Shown piece by piece: positions 10,594 through 20,084 of a stretch of DNA of 64,000 bases. A program made the translations under genes and the position numbers. Positions within the stretch are counted from its first letter, which is position 1. Each line of letters opens with the position of its first letter. The notes under the pieces were generated by a model. It had not been told where the DNA came from. It saw only the letters and a list, made by a program, of their open reading frames with translations, and ran no database searches. The stretch comes from Aeromicrobium endophyticum (GTDB taxonomy: Bacteria > Actinomycetota > Actinomycetes > Propionibacteriales > Nocardioidaceae). The stretch lies in the NCBI RefSeq assembly GCF_003586285.1, contig NZ_QUBR01000001.1, positions 558,001 through 622,000 on the forward strand, in the 5' to 3' direction.

Positions 10594-12009
10594 TCAGCCG
10601 GGGGTCGAGCAGCGGCAGGTGGCGATCGCGGCGGTGACGGCGTCGAGAGCCGCCTGGGCCTGCAGCGGCTGGTCGCGGTCGGAGCGGTCGCTCATGACGG
10701 CGAACAGCACGGGGCTGCCGTCGGCGTCGACCGCGTACCCGGCGAGGGAGTGGATGCCCGTCAGCGTGCCGGTCTTGGCCCGCACCTCTCCCCTGGCGCC
10801 GGCCAGCCCCGAGAAGCGGTCGACCAGCGTCCCGGTGAACCCCGCGACCGGCAGGTCGGCGAGCAGCTCGGACGTCCGCGACGACCCGACCGACTTCTGC
10901 AGCGTCTGCACCAAGGTCGCGGGGCTGATGCGGTTGGCGCGCGACAGACCGCTGCCGTCGTTCAGCACGAGCCCGTCGGTGTCGATGCCGGCATCCTCCA
11001 GCGCCGCGACGACGGCTGCCGTGCCGCCGGCGAAGTCCGCCGATCCGCCGGCGGCCCGGGCGACGTGTCGCAGGACGACCTCGGCGGCCTCGTTGTCGCT
11101 GATCCGGACGAGCGTCTCGACGATCTGGGCGAGCGTCGCGCTGCGCACCTCGCCGACCACCGGGGCCCCGGCCTCGGCCGTCGCTGGCGAGGGATCGCCG
11201 GTGACCGTCACGCCCTGGTCGGCGAGCAGGCGTGCGAAGGTGCGGGCCGCGGCGTTCGGAGGATCGGCGGCGCGGACGCCGTCGCTGATGCCCTGGTCGA
11301 CCCACAGCGCACTGATGCGCGTGACGATGTTGGCTGTCACGTAGTCGGGCTCCCACTCGGGACTCGCATCGGCCCCCGTGAACAACGACGCGTCGTAGCG
11401 CAGCCTCACCGACGTGGTGCCCGACGCCTTGAGGCTCGCGGCGGTGCGCCGTGCCAGCGTCGTGAGATCGGCCTGGAACACCCGGTCACCGGCGCGCCGG
11501 GCGGGCTTGGTCGACAGGTAGGGGTCGCCGCCGCCGACCAGGACGAGGTCGTCGCCGGACCGGACGACCTTGGTCGCGAAGCGGGTCTGCGGGTCGATCG
11601 TCGAGAGCGCGGCGAAGCTCGTGAGCACCTTGGTGGTCGAGGCCGGCGCGTAGGTGCCGGGGCCGGAGCTGAACAGCGGGGTGCCGTCGGGCGCGACGGC
11701 GGCGAAGCCGACCCGGGGCCCGAGCACGGTGTCGTCGAGCGCGGGACGCACCACCGCCTCGAGCTTGCGCGGGTCGACCGTGCCCGAGACCGTCCCGTCG
11801 GGCGTGGACGCGGCAGGCGCTTCCCGCAGCTGGAGCCCCAGCGGGGGGACGACGTTGGACGGTCCGCAGTCTCCGTCGCACACGAACCGGTTGAGGTCGC
11901 CGCGCTGCCACAGCGTCGTCGCGAGCACCACGACCAGCACCAGCGTCAGGACCGGCACCGCGATCGCCACGAGACCGTCGGCGACCCTGCGTCCTCGCGT
12001 GGCTCTCAC
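10594..12009 (-). CDS. dacB: D-alanyl-D-alanine carboxypeptidase/endopeptidase, PBP4 (DacB) type
   Basis: This S13-family penicillin-binding protein trims peptidoglycan cross-links outside the membrane. From GTG 12009 (471 aa) a membrane anchor spans about 13-31. The active-site SxxK is STTK at 124-127, the second motif is SDN in VRISDNEAAEVVLRH, and the third is KTG in RAKTGTLTGIHSLAGY. A TATAGT hexamer lies 9-15 nt before the GTG, so the mRNA may be leaderless; a slightly longer reading upstream would run through this promoter. It is divergent from ppa. Confidence 0.9.
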   Translation of the reverse strand: MRATRGRRVADGLVAIAVPVLTLVLVVVLATTLWQRGDLNRFVCDGDCGPSNVVPPLGLQLREAPAASTPDGTVSGTVDPRKLEAVVRPALDDTVLGPRVGFAAVAPDGTPLFSSGPGTYAPASTTKVLTSFAALSTIDPQTRFATKVVRSGDDLVLVGGGDPYLSTKPARRAGDRVFQADLTTLARRTAASLKASGTTSVRLRYDASLFTGADASPEWEPDYVTANIVTRISALWVDQGISDGVRAADPPNAAARTFARLLADQGVTVTGDPSPATAEAGAPVVGEVRSATLAQIVETLVRISDNEAAEVVLRHVARAAGGSADFAGGTAAVVAALEDAGIDTDGLVLNDGSGLSRANRISPATLVQTLQKSVGSSRTSELLADLPVAGFTGTLVDRFSGLAGARGEVRAKTGTLTGIHSLAGYAVDADGSPVLFAVMSDRSDRDQPLQAQAALDAVTAAIATCRCSTPG

Positions 12010-12018
12010 ATGCGCCAG

Positions 12019-12024
12019 ACTATA
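12019..12024 (-). promoter_or_regulatory. Putative -10 element for dacB
   Basis: TATAGT reads on the minus strand 9 nt before the GTG start of dacB. This would place transcription initiation within a few nucleotides of the start codon. A convincing -35 is not evident. Confidence 0.45.
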
Positions 12025-12085
12025 GAGACCCCCGTCGTGCCACGTCCCGGTCCGACGCACCCATCCTCAACCGCCGGAGGCACCA

Positions 12086-12577
12086 GTGATTTTCGACGTC
12101 ACCGTGGAGATCCCCAAGGGCAGCCGCAACAAGTACGAGGTCGACCACGCGTCGCACCGCATCCGTCTTGATCGCACGCTGTTCACCGCAACGCAGTACC
12201 CCGCGGACTACGGTTTCATCGACGACACCCTGGGTCTCGACGAGGACCCGCTCGACGCCCTCGTGCTCCTGTCGGAGCCGACGTTCCCGGGCTGCGTCAT
12301 CTCGTGCCGCACGATCGGCATGTTCCGCATGACCGACGAGGCCGGCGGCGACGACAAGGTGCTGTGCGTCCCGGCCAAGGACCCGCGCCAGGAGCACCTC
12401 CGCGACATCCACCACGTGCCGGAGTTCGACCGGCTCGAGATCGAGCACTTCTTCACGGTCTACAAGGACCTCGAGCCCGGCAAGTCCGTCGAGGGCTCCA
12501 CGTGGACCGGACGCGTCGAGGCCGAGGCCGAGATCCAGGCCAGCTACGCGCGCTTCAAGGACAACGGCGGCTACTGA
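12086..12577 (+). CDS. ppa: Inorganic pyrophosphatase
   Basis: The 163-residue soluble family I enzyme hydrolyses pyrophosphate and pulls biosynthetic reactions forward. Metal-binding aspartates are visible in [11 protein letters not shown]. The surrounding family sequence includes [20 protein letters not shown] and [16 protein letters not shown]. The GTG start at 12086 is backed by GGAGG at 12076-12080. It is divergently transcribed from dacB. Confidence 0.96.
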   Translation: MIFDVTVEIPKGSRNKYEVDHASHRIRLDRTLFTATQYPADYGFIDDTLGLDEDPLDALVLLSEPTFPGCVISCRTIGMFRMTDEAGGDDKVLCVPAKDPRQEHLRDIHHVPEFDRLEIEHFFTVYKDLEPGKSVEGSTWTGRVEAEAEIQASYARFKDNGGY

Positions 12578-12606
12578 TCCATCTCACGTAGGGGACGCAT
12601 CTCCCG

Positions 12607-13941
12607 GTGCCCTCGCTGTCGAAGCTCGTCGTCGCGGCCCTCGGTTCGCTGCTGCTGACCGTCGGCCTGATGTCGCCTGCCCAGGCGCGTCCGGGCCGCG
12701 TCTCGGTCCCGTACGTCACGGCCGCCTCGCCGCACACCCTGACCGTCACCTGGCCGGCCGTGAGCGGCGCCCGGCGCTACTCGGTCTACGTGGGGTCGAG
12801 CCCCTCGAAGGCGAGCCACACCACCAAGCGGGTGCACCGCTCGCACGGCCGGCGGACGTCGTTGAAGGTCAAGGAGCTGGGGTCTCACCGCCGCTACTGC
12901 TTCACCGTCAAGGCCGTCCGCGGCAGCAGCACCGGCAAGCGCTCGGCCCCCGTGTGCAGCTACACGCTGCGTCGCAGCGTCAGGGCGACCGGCCCCAAGG
13001 TCTCGGTCGCGACGTTCAACGTCTGCGCGGTGTCGGTCAACTGCAAGCGCTGGACCCGCAAGCGCGAGAACGCGATCGTCAAGCGCATCGTCGGTGCGAA
13101 GGCCGACGTCGTCGCCGTCCAGGAGGTCACGACGAAGGCCGACCGGCTGGCCGACCGCCTCGAGAAGTACGGGTACGTCCGCTACGCCGCACCCGAGCGC
13201 AAGGTCGACGAGGCGATCTACTACCGCGCCTCGGCGGCCGAGCTGGCGGTGGCCACCACGCCGGCCCAGCACTGCGAGGTCGAGCCGTACCGCGGGCCCG
13301 ACAGCACCGTGACCTGGCGGTTCCCCCGGCACTTCGACCAGGCGACGCAGCGCTGGTACGCCTACCAGACGAGCAGCTGGCTCACCGAGGAGCCGGTGTG
13401 CCGCGACCGCCAGCAGACGATCGAGCAGGAGGGCCGCATCGGCTCGGCCACGGGGGCGACCGGCGTGTGGGTCGCTCTGCGGCTGAAGGCCGACGGCAAG
13501 ACGTACGCCTTCGTGTCGGCCCACCTCTCGCACGGGCCGACCACGGCCGACGGCATCCTGCGCGGACGCGAGACCCGCCAGCTGATCCGCACGACCCGGC
13601 GGGCCGTCGAGGGCCTGCCGGTCATCTTCATGGGTGACTTCAACTCGTACCGCGGCGGCCCCAGCAACGACCCGCCGCGGCGGATCATGGCGGCACGCGG
13701 CTGGACCGACACCTTCGACGCGTCCGCGACCTACACGCGGCCCTACGTCAGCAGCTTCAACGGCTGGCAGCGCGACGTCGAGACGTTGAAGTACTGGGGC
13801 GGGCACATCGACCGCATCTTCATCCCCCAGCAGCTCGGCTCGACGTCGTGGCGGGTCGAGGCCAAGACGCGCCAGCGCCGCTACCTCGGCACCCAGGCAT
13901 CCGACCACAACCTCGTGCGGACGACGATCCTGCTGCCCTGA
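12607..13941 (+). CDS. Secreted endonuclease/exonuclease/phosphatase-family protein with an N-terminal Fn3 domain
   Basis: The 444-residue exported protein has a signal peptide at about 1-27, with cleavage near AQA-RPG. A fibronectin type III-like domain at roughly 35-118 includes VTWPAVSGARRYSVYVG. A DNase I-like catalytic domain follows: VATFNVCAV opens it, VVAVQEVT carries the metal-binding Glu, and GDFNSYRGG and ASDHNLV carry later catalytic residues. Such proteins may be nucleases or phosphodiesterases; the substrate cannot be told. The start is GTG at 12607, 29 nt after ppa. Confidence 0.85.
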   Translation: MPSLSKLVVAALGSLLLTVGLMSPAQARPGRVSVPYVTAASPHTLTVTWPAVSGARRYSVYVGSSPSKASHTTKRVHRSHGRRTSLKVKELGSHRRYCFTVKAVRGSSTGKRSAPVCSYTLRRSVRATGPKVSVATFNVCAVSVNCKRWTRKRENAIVKRIVGAKADVVAVQEVTTKADRLADRLEKYGYVRYAAPERKVDEAIYYRASAAELAVATTPAQHCEVEPYRGPDSTVTWRFPRHFDQATQRWYAYQTSSWLTEEPVCRDRQQTIEQEGRIGSATGATGVWVALRLKADGKTYAFVSAHLSHGPTTADGILRGRETRQLIRTTRRAVEGLPVIFMGDFNSYRGGPSNDPPRRIMAARGWTDTFDASATYTRPYVSSFNGWQRDVETLKYWGGHIDRIFIPQQLGSTSWRVEAKTRQRRYLGTQASDHNLVRTTILLP

Positions 13942-13989
13942 GACGCCGACGGATGTGCGGGCGACTATGACCTGGAGCACACTGGACGC

Positions 13990-15153
13990 ATGAGACGTCT
14001 CGTTCCCGCGATCGCCGCCGTCCTCGTGCTGCCGGCCTCCCTGCTCAGCGCCACGTCACCGGCGTCGGCGGGCGCCCAGCGGCCTGACCTGCGGGTCTCG
14101 GTCGTGCAGTCCGGGCTCGAGCACCCGTGGGACCTCGCCTTCCTGCCCGACCGGTCGATGCTCGTCACCGAGCGCTCCCGCATGCGGCTCACGCTGCGCC
14201 GTCCGGACGGCCGCACCCGGACGATCTTCACCGCTCCCGAGCACATGTGGTCGGGCGGCGAGACGGGTCTGATGTCGGTCGAGCCGGCCAAGGACTTCGC
14301 CACGAGCCGCGCGTTCATGACCTGCCACGGATACCGCAACGGCGGCGTGCAGGACGTCCGGGTCGTACGGTGGCGGCTCAACCGGGCCGCCACCAAGGCG
14401 ACCCGCGTGCGCACCCTCGTGACGGGCCTGCCGTCCACGAGCGGGCGGCACGGCGGCTGCGCCCTGGTCACCGGCTCGGGCGACCAGCTGTTCATCGGCA
14501 CGGGCGACGCGGCGGTCGGCGCCAACCCCCAGCGGCTGACGTCGGGCGGGGGCAAGGTGCTGCGGGTCGATGCCCGCACCGGCCGGGGCATCAAGACCAA
14601 TCCCTTCATCCGCAGCACCAACCGGATGAAGCAGCGGGTCTACACCTACGGCCACCGCAACGTGCAGGGCCTGGCCCGTCGCAGCGACGGCACGATCTGG
14701 TCGGTCGAGCAGGGCAGCTATCGCGACGACGAGGTCAACCGCCTGCGCAAGAAGGGCAACTACGGGTGGAACCCCGTGCCGCGCACGGCGGGAGACCCCG
14801 CTTACAACGAGGGCGCCGACTCCCCCATGACCGACCACCGGCTGCCCGGACGTCAGCGCTCGGCGGCGTGGCGGTCCGGCCCGCAGACGTTCGCCACCAG
14901 CGGCGGGACGTTCGTCTCCGGACGCTCGTGGAAGGGATGGCGCGGCGCGCTGGCCGTCTCGTCGCTCAAGGACTCGTCGCTGCGGCTGCTGCGGTTCGAC
15001 CGTCGAGGCTCGCTGCGCGAGACCTGGAAGCCCTCGGCCCTCGACGGCACCTACGGACGTCTGCGGGCGGCGGTGCGTGGGCCCGACGGCGCGCTGTACC
15101 TGACCACGTCCAACGGAGCGGACGACAAGATCCTGCGCGTCACGGCACGCTGA
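13990..15153 (+). CDS. Secreted PQQ-dependent sugar dehydrogenase family protein (soluble glucose/sorbosone type)
   Basis: The 387-residue protein has a signal peptide ending near SPASAG, then a six-bladed beta-propeller of the soluble aldose dehydrogenase type. The first blade carries GLEHPWDLAFLPDRSMLVTER. HGGCALVTGSGDQLFIGTGDA, YTYGHRNVQGLARRSDGTIW and NYGWNPV mark cofactor and sugar-site blades. It probably oxidises sugars outside the membrane using PQQ. No PQQ biosynthesis gene is in the window. It lies 48 nt after the nuclease-like gene and is convergent with the next TetR gene. Confidence 0.85.
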   Translation: MRRLVPAIAAVLVLPASLLSATSPASAGAQRPDLRVSVVQSGLEHPWDLAFLPDRSMLVTERSRMRLTLRRPDGRTRTIFTAPEHMWSGGETGLMSVEPAKDFATSRAFMTCHGYRNGGVQDVRVVRWRLNRAATKATRVRTLVTGLPSTSGRHGGCALVTGSGDQLFIGTGDAAVGANPQRLTSGGGKVLRVDARTGRGIKTNPFIRSTNRMKQRVYTYGHRNVQGLARRSDGTIWSVEQGSYRDDEVNRLRKKGNYGWNPVPRTAGDPAYNEGADSPMTDHRLPGRQRSAAWRSGPQTFATSGGTFVSGRSWKGWRGALAVSSLKDSSLRLLRFDRRGSLRETWKPSALDGTYGRLRAAVRGPDGALYLTTSNGADDKILRVTAR

Positions 15154-15168
15154 GGCGGTCCGACCGGC

Positions 15169-15777
15169 TCAGCCCTGCGAGCCGCGCAGCAGCGCGCGCA
15201 TCGTGTCGGCGAAGACCCGGACGTCGATCGTGTGGTCGAGCGAGCGGAGCGTGCCGAGTCCGATGCCGAGGCTCAGCAACGTCGTGGCCGCCTGGTCGGC
15301 GTCGATGACGTCCTCGAGCCCTGCCTCGGCGGTCACCTGACGCACCAGCTGCGCGATGGCCGCCCGGATCTCGCGGTGCCGCTTGACCAGCTCGGTCGCG
15401 ACGTAGGGGCTCTGCCGGGCGATCGCGCCGAACTCGACCTCGAGGGCCGTCCAGCGCGGCTGACCGAGCCCCTCGCGGGCCCAGGCCGCGAAGGCCTCGA
15501 TGCGTCCGTCGAGGTCGGTGTCGCGGCTGAACGCCTCGACGACGCCGGCGATCTGCTCCTCGTGGATGCTGTCGAGCACCGCCATGCAGAGCTGCTCCTT
15601 GCCGGAGAAGTTGGAGTAGACGGCGCCCTTGGAGAATCCGGCCCGCACCGCCACCTTGTCGAGCGAGGTCGCGGCGTAGCCGTCGGCCAGGAACATCTCG
15701 CGAGCCACTGCGATGAGGCTCTCGCGCGTCTGCGCCTGGCGCTCCGCCCGGGTCGTCCGCCCTCCGTCGACCGTCAC
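15169..15777 (-). CDS. TetR/AcrR family regulator of the adjacent monooxygenase
   Basis: The 202-residue repressor has an N-terminal helix-turn-helix: TRESLIAVAREMFLADGYAA, then TSLDKVAVRAGFSKGAVYSNF. GTG at 15777 was chosen because GGAGGAGG lies just upstream at 15781-15790; longer readings would start inside the shared promoter. It is divergent from the monooxygenase gene. The intergenic palindrome at 15831-15853 is a natural operator candidate for both genes. The ligand is unknown, possibly a ketone or hydrophobic substrate of the enzyme. Confidence 0.85.
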   Translation of the reverse strand: MTVDGGRTTRAERQAQTRESLIAVAREMFLADGYAATSLDKVAVRAGFSKGAVYSNFSGKEQLCMAVLDSIHEEQIAGVVEAFSRDTDLDGRIEAFAAWAREGLGQPRWTALEVEFGAIARQSPYVATELVKRHREIRAAIAQLVRQVTAEAGLEDVIDADQAATTLLSLGIGLGTLRSLDHTIDVRVFADTMRALLRGSQG

Positions 15778-15830
15778 CGTTGCTCCTCCTCCGCAGGACC
15801 GGGAGTGGCCCGGCACACCTTTGCATCGTA

Positions 15831-15853
15831 CTCAGATACCGATAGTATCCGAG
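15831..15853. promoter_or_regulatory. Operator-like palindrome between TetR and monooxygenase genes
   Basis: GATAC and GTATC flank a 5-nt centre, with CTC and GAG outside them, giving a dyad of about 23 bp immediately before the monooxygenase GTG. It overlaps any promoter that could serve that gene. The position suits repression by the divergent TetR protein. Confidence 0.55.
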
Positions 15854-15855
15854 CC

Positions 15856-17322
15856 GTGATCACCAAGGACATCATCGTCATCGGTACAGGATTCTCCGGC
15901 ATGGGGATGGCCATGAAGCTTCGGGCCGCCGGGCGCGACGACTTCGTGGTGCTCGAGAAGGCCCAGGACGTCGGCGGCACGTGGCGCGACAACACCTATC
16001 CCGGGTGCGAGTGCGACATCCCCAGCCACATGTACTCGTTCTCGTACGAGCTCAACGCCGACTGGAGCAAGAGCTTCTCGGCGCAGCCCGAGATCTACGA
16101 CTACATGCGCGGCGTCGCCGACGAGCAGGGCATCCGTCCGTACATCCACTTCGGCGTCGAGGTCACGGGCGCGTCGTGGGACGAGAGCCGTCAGCGCTGG
16201 ACCGTCCGCACCGCCAGCGGCGACGACTACGAGGCGCGCTTCGTCGTGGCCGGCGTCGGCGGCCTGCACATCCCCAACGTCCCCGAGATCACGGGAGCCG
16301 AGACCTTCGCGGGGCCGCGCTTCCACTCCGCCCAGTGGGACCACTCGGTCGACCTGACCGGCAAGAAGGTCGTCGTCATCGGCACGGGTGCCAGCGCGAT
16401 CCAGTTCATCCCGATCATCGCCCAGGACGTCGCGCAGCTCACGGTCTTCCAGCGCACGCCCCCGTGGGTGCTGCCCAAGAAGGACAAGCCGACGCCCGAG
16501 TGGCGCAAGAAGGCCTTCGCGCGGGTGCCGGGCGCCCAGCGGGCCTACCGCAACGCGCTCTACTGGGGGCTCGAGGCACGAGCGATCGCCTTTAACGGCC
16601 ACCTCAACGTGCTGCCGTTCGCCGAGAAGATCGTCAACCGGTACCTCGAGAAGGCCATCCCCGACCCCGAGCTGCGGGCCAAGCTGACGCCCGACTACCG
16701 CCTCGGGTGCAAGCGGGTGCTGCAGTCGAACACGTACTACCCGACCTTCCTGCGCGACAACGTCGAGCTCAGCACCGACGGCGTCCGCGAGATCACCGCC
16801 GACGGCGTGATCGACGGCAACGGCGTCACCCACGAGGCCGACGTCATCATCTACGGCACGGGCTTCCACGTCATCGACGCCTTCGACTACCTCGACATCA
16901 AGGGACGCGGCGGGGTCGACCTGGCGTCGCAGTTCCGCGAGGGCGGCGTCGAGACGTACATGGGGATGATGGTCAACGGCTTCCCGAACCTGGCGTTCAT
17001 GCTCGGCCCCAACACCGCGCTGGGCCACAACTCGGTCGTGTTCATGATCGAGCAGCAGACCAAGTTCGTCATCCGGCTGCTCGACGAGATGGACGGTCTC
17101 GGTGCCGCCGCGGCCGAGCCCACGCTGCAGGCGCAGACCGCCTTCAACGCCGAGATCCAGCGCCTGGTCGAGAAGGGCATCTGGACCCAGGGCGGCTGCA
17201 CGAGCTGGTACCTCGACAGCCACGGCAAGAACCGGACCATCTGGCCCAAGTTCACGTTCCAGTACTGGTGGGAGACCCGCAAGGTCAACCAGCCCGACTT
17301 CACCTGGGAGCAGGCCGCGTAG
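15856..17322 (+). CDS. Flavin-containing Baeyer-Villiger-type monooxygenase
   Basis: The 488-residue FAD/NADPH enzyme inserts oxygen into ketones or hydroxylates related substrates. The N-terminal dinucleotide motif is IVIGTGFSGMGMA. The class fingerprint FxGxxxHxxxW appears as FAGPRFHSAQWD, and the second Rossmann motif is VVVIGTGASAIQF. DNTYPGCECDIPSHMYSFSY is typical of the subgroup. The start is GTG at 15856, directly after the operator palindrome. Expression is probably controlled by the divergent TetR. Confidence 0.9.
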   Translation: MITKDIIVIGTGFSGMGMAMKLRAAGRDDFVVLEKAQDVGGTWRDNTYPGCECDIPSHMYSFSYELNADWSKSFSAQPEIYDYMRGVADEQGIRPYIHFGVEVTGASWDESRQRWTVRTASGDDYEARFVVAGVGGLHIPNVPEITGAETFAGPRFHSAQWDHSVDLTGKKVVVIGTGASAIQFIPIIAQDVAQLTVFQRTPPWVLPKKDKPTPEWRKKAFARVPGAQRAYRNALYWGLEARAIAFNGHLNVLPFAEKIVNRYLEKAIPDPELRAKLTPDYRLGCKRVLQSNTYYPTFLRDNVELSTDGVREITADGVIDGNGVTHEADVIIYGTGFHVIDAFDYLDIKGRGGVDLASQFREGGVETYMGMMVNGFPNLAFMLGPNTALGHNSVVFMIEQQTKFVIRLLDEMDGLGAAAAEPTLQAQTAFNAEIQRLVEKGIWTQGGCTSWYLDSHGKNRTIWPKFTFQYWWETRKVNQPDFTWEQAA

Positions 17323-17358
17323 ACCGAGGGCGCTCCGCGCCCGAGCGTCGGAGCGCGC

Positions 17359-17513
17359 TAGGGAGCGGAGCGACCGTGAGCGTGACACGGCGAAGCCGTC
17401 AGCTGCGAAGCGTGGTGAGGGCCAGGACCCACCCGACCCATGGTGCCCGCCACTGTCGCCTCGCTCCGCTCACGCTCGGCCGCAAGCGGCCTCGCTGGCG
17501 ACCGCTCGCTAGC
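17359..17513. repeat. Intergenic repeat, copy C (rearranged relative)
   Basis: The gap between the convergent monooxygenase and helicase genes contains CTAGGGAGCGGAGCGACCGTGAGCG. Further on come CTCGCTCCGCTCACGCTCGGCC, CGCAAGCGGCCTCGCTGGCG and CTCGCTAGCG. These blocks match those of the repeats at 10431-10578 and 25970-26085 but in a different order. It extends a few bases into the helicase 3' end. Confidence 0.6.
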
Positions 17514-20055
17514 GGGGGCCGACCGACATGACGGTCACGACGGCCTCGCCTGCTTCGTCGCTTGCGGCGAGGTCGACCGTCGCGCTGATGCCCCAGTCGC
17601 GGTCGCCCTCGGGGTCGTCGAAGACCTGGCGGACGGTCCACGTCGCCGGGCCCTCCTCGACCATGAACAGCTCGGGCCCGCGCGAGCCCGGGCCGGTGCC
17701 GATGTTCGTCGCGAAGCCGGTGACCGCCGGGTACTCCTCGCGGTAGGCCGCCATCGCGTCCATCCACGCCTGCTCGTCCCACTCCGACTGCGGCTCGAGC
17801 GCCGCCAGCTCGCTCCACCGTCCGAACGCGGCCAGCTCGACGCGGCGGAACATCGCGTTGCGCACGAGCACCCGGAACGCCCGCGCATTGCCCGTGACGG
17901 GACGTGGCTTCTCGCTGGCCATCGCCTGGGGTCGCACCTCGAGCGGGTCGGTGCCCGGCGCGATCAGCTCCTCCCACTCGTCGAGCAGCGACGAGTCGGT
18001 CTGCCGCACGAGCTCGCCGAGCCACTCGGTGAGGTCCTCGAGCTCCTCGTCGCGTGCCGAGACGGGCACCGTGCGGCCCAACGTCTTGTAGACGTCCGAC
18101 AGGTAGCGCAGCACCAAGCCCTCGGAGCGGGCCAGCTGGTAGTCGCCGATCAGCTCGGAGAACGTCATCGCGCGCTCCCACATCTCGCGCACGACCGACT
18201 TGGGACGCAGCTCGTGGTCGGCGACCCACGGATGGCCGCCCCGGTACGTCTCGTACGCCGCGGTGAGCAGCTCCTCGAGCGGCTTGGGGTGCGTGATGTC
18301 CTCGATCAGCTCCATGCGCTCGTCGTACTCGATGCCGTCCATCTTCATCTCGTTGATCGCCTCGCCGCGGGCACGGTGCCGCTGGGCGTTGACGATCGGC
18401 CGCGGGTCGTCGAGGGTCGCCTCGATGACCGAGACGACGTCGAGCGCGTAGGTCGGCGCCTCGCGGTCGAGCAGGTCGAGCGCGGCGACGGCGAACGGCG
18501 ACAGCGGCTGGTTGAGCGCGAAGTTGGCCTGCAGGTCGATCGTCAGCCGCAGCGTGCGTCCCTCGGCGTCGGGCGGGTCGATGCGCTCGACGACCTCGCC
18601 GGCGAGCAGCGCCTCGATGATCTCGTCGACCTGCGCGAGCATGCGGTCCTGTGCGTCCTCGGTCTCGCCGCTCTCGCGCAGGAGCCGCTCGAGGGACGCC
18701 CGGGCGTCGCCGGGGCGCGAGATGACGTCGAGCACCATCGCGTGGCTGACCCGCATGCGCGAGACCAGCGGCTCGGGCGTGCCGGTCGAGAGCTTCTCGA
18801 ACGTGCCCTGACCCCACGACACGAAGCCCTCCTGCGGCTTCTTGCGGTTGATGCGCTTGAGCTTCTTGGGATCGTCGCCGGCCTTGCGGACGAGCCGGGC
18901 GTTCTCGATCTCGTGCTCGGGCGCCTCGACCACGACATGACCGATCGTGTCGTAGCCCGCACGCCCCGCGCGTCCGGCGATCTGCTGGAACTCGCGCACC
19001 TGCAGCTGACGCTGCCGGGTGCCGTCGTACTTCGACAACCCGCTGAACAGCACCGTGCGGATCGGGACGTTGATGCCGACACCGAGCGTGTCGGTGCCGC
19101 ACACGACCTTGAGCAGGCCCTGCTGCGTGAGGGTCTCGACGAGCCGGCGGTAGCGCGGCAGCATCCCGGCGTGGTGCACCCCGACGCCCATCCGGATGAG
19201 CCGCGAGAGCGTCTTGCCGAACGCCGACGAGAACCGGAAGTCGCCGAGCGCCTCGGCGATCGTGTCGCGCTCCTCGCGCGTCGCGACCTTGATGCTGGTC
19301 AGCGCCTGCGCCCGCTCGAGGGCCGACACCTGCGTGAAGTGGACGACGTAGACCGGTGTCTGACCGGTCTCGATGAGCTGCTCGAGCGTCTCCTGCACCG
19401 GGGTCGCGACATATTCGCTGACCAGCGGGACGGGACGCTCGGTGGACGAGACGACGACCGTCTCGCGTCCGGTGCGCCGCGACAGGTCGGCCTCGAGCCG
19501 TGTCGTGTCGCCCAGCGTCGCCGACATGAGCAGGAACTGGGCGTGCGGCAGCTCGATCAGCGGCACCTGCCACGCCCAGCCGCGGTCGGGGTCGGCGTAG
19601 AAGTGGAACTCGTCCATGACGACGAGCCCGATGTCGGCCTCGGCCCCCTCGCGCAGGGCCATGTTGGCCAGGATCTCGGCCGTCGCCGCAATGATCGGCG
19701 CATCGGCGTTGACCGCGGCGTCGCCCGTGACCATGCCGACGTTCTCGGCACCGAAGATCTCGCAGAGGTCGAAGAACTTCTCGCTGACGAGCGCCTTGAT
19801 GGGCGCGGTGTAGACGCTGCACTCCCCGCGGGCCAGGGCCGCGGCCATCGCACCGGTCGCGACGAGGCTCTTGCCCGAGCCGGTCGGCGTCGCGAGCACG
19901 ACGTTGGATCCCGCGACGCACTCGAGGATCGCCTCGTCCTGCGCGGGGTACATCGTCAGCCCGCGCGAGTCGACCCACTCGGTGATCGCGCCGTAGACGG
20001 CGTCCTCGTCGTACGCCGCTCCGGTCTTGGGCAGCAGGTCGATGAGGCGGGGCAC
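17509..20055 (-). CDS. DEAD/DEAH-box helicase with C-terminal DUF3516
   Basis: This is an 848-residue superfamily 2 helicase. Walker A ATPTGSGKS is at 55-63 and motif II is DEFH at 148-151 (VVMDEFHFY). Motif III is SATLG, motif V is VCGTDTLGVGINVP, and motif VI is QQIAGRAGRAGYD. The last 350 or so residues correspond to DUF3516. The family resembles Ski2-like RNA helicases, and an RNA processing role is likely but not demonstrated. The start is GTG at 20055 (VPRLIDLLPK), since no in-frame ATG fits. It lies 29 nt downstream of the TetR gene on the same strand. Confidence 0.88.
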   Translation of the reverse strand: MPRLIDLLPKTGAAYDEDAVYGAITEWVDSRGLTMYPAQDEAILECVAGSNVVLATPTGSGKSLVATGAMAAALARGECSVYTAPIKALVSEKFFDLCEIFGAENVGMVTGDAAVNADAPIIAATAEILANMALREGAEADIGLVVMDEFHFYADPDRGWAWQVPLIELPHAQFLLMSATLGDTTRLEADLSRRTGRETVVVSSTERPVPLVSEYVATPVQETLEQLIETGQTPVYVVHFTQVSALERAQALTSIKVATREERDTIAEALGDFRFSSAFGKTLSRLIRMGVGVHHAGMLPRYRRLVETLTQQGLLKVVCGTDTLGVGINVPIRTVLFSGLSKYDGTRQRQLQVREFQQIAGRAGRAGYDTIGHVVVEAPEHEIENARLVRKAGDDPKKLKRINRKKPQEGFVSWGQGTFEKLSTGTPEPLVSRMRVSHAMVLDVISRPGDARASLERLLRESGETEDAQDRMLAQVDEIIEALLAGEVVERIDPPDAEGRTLRLTIDLQANFALNQPLSPFAVAALDLLDREAPTYALDVVSVIEATLDDPRPIVNAQRHRARGEAINEMKMDGIEYDERMELIEDITHPKPLEELLTAAYETYRGGHPWVADHELRPKSVVREMWERAMTFSELIGDYQLARSEGLVLRYLSDVYKTLGRTVPVSARDEELEDLTEWLGELVRQTDSSLLDEWEELIAPGTDPLEVRPQAMASEKPRPVTGNARAFRVLVRNAMFRRVELAAFGRWSELAALEPQSEWDEQAWMDAMAAYREEYPAVTGFATNIGTGPGSRGPELFMVEEGPATWTVRQVFDDPEGDRDWGISATVDLAASDEAGEAVVTVMSVGPR

Positions 20056-20084
20056 CGGACCATTGTCGCGCGTGCGGACGAGCG

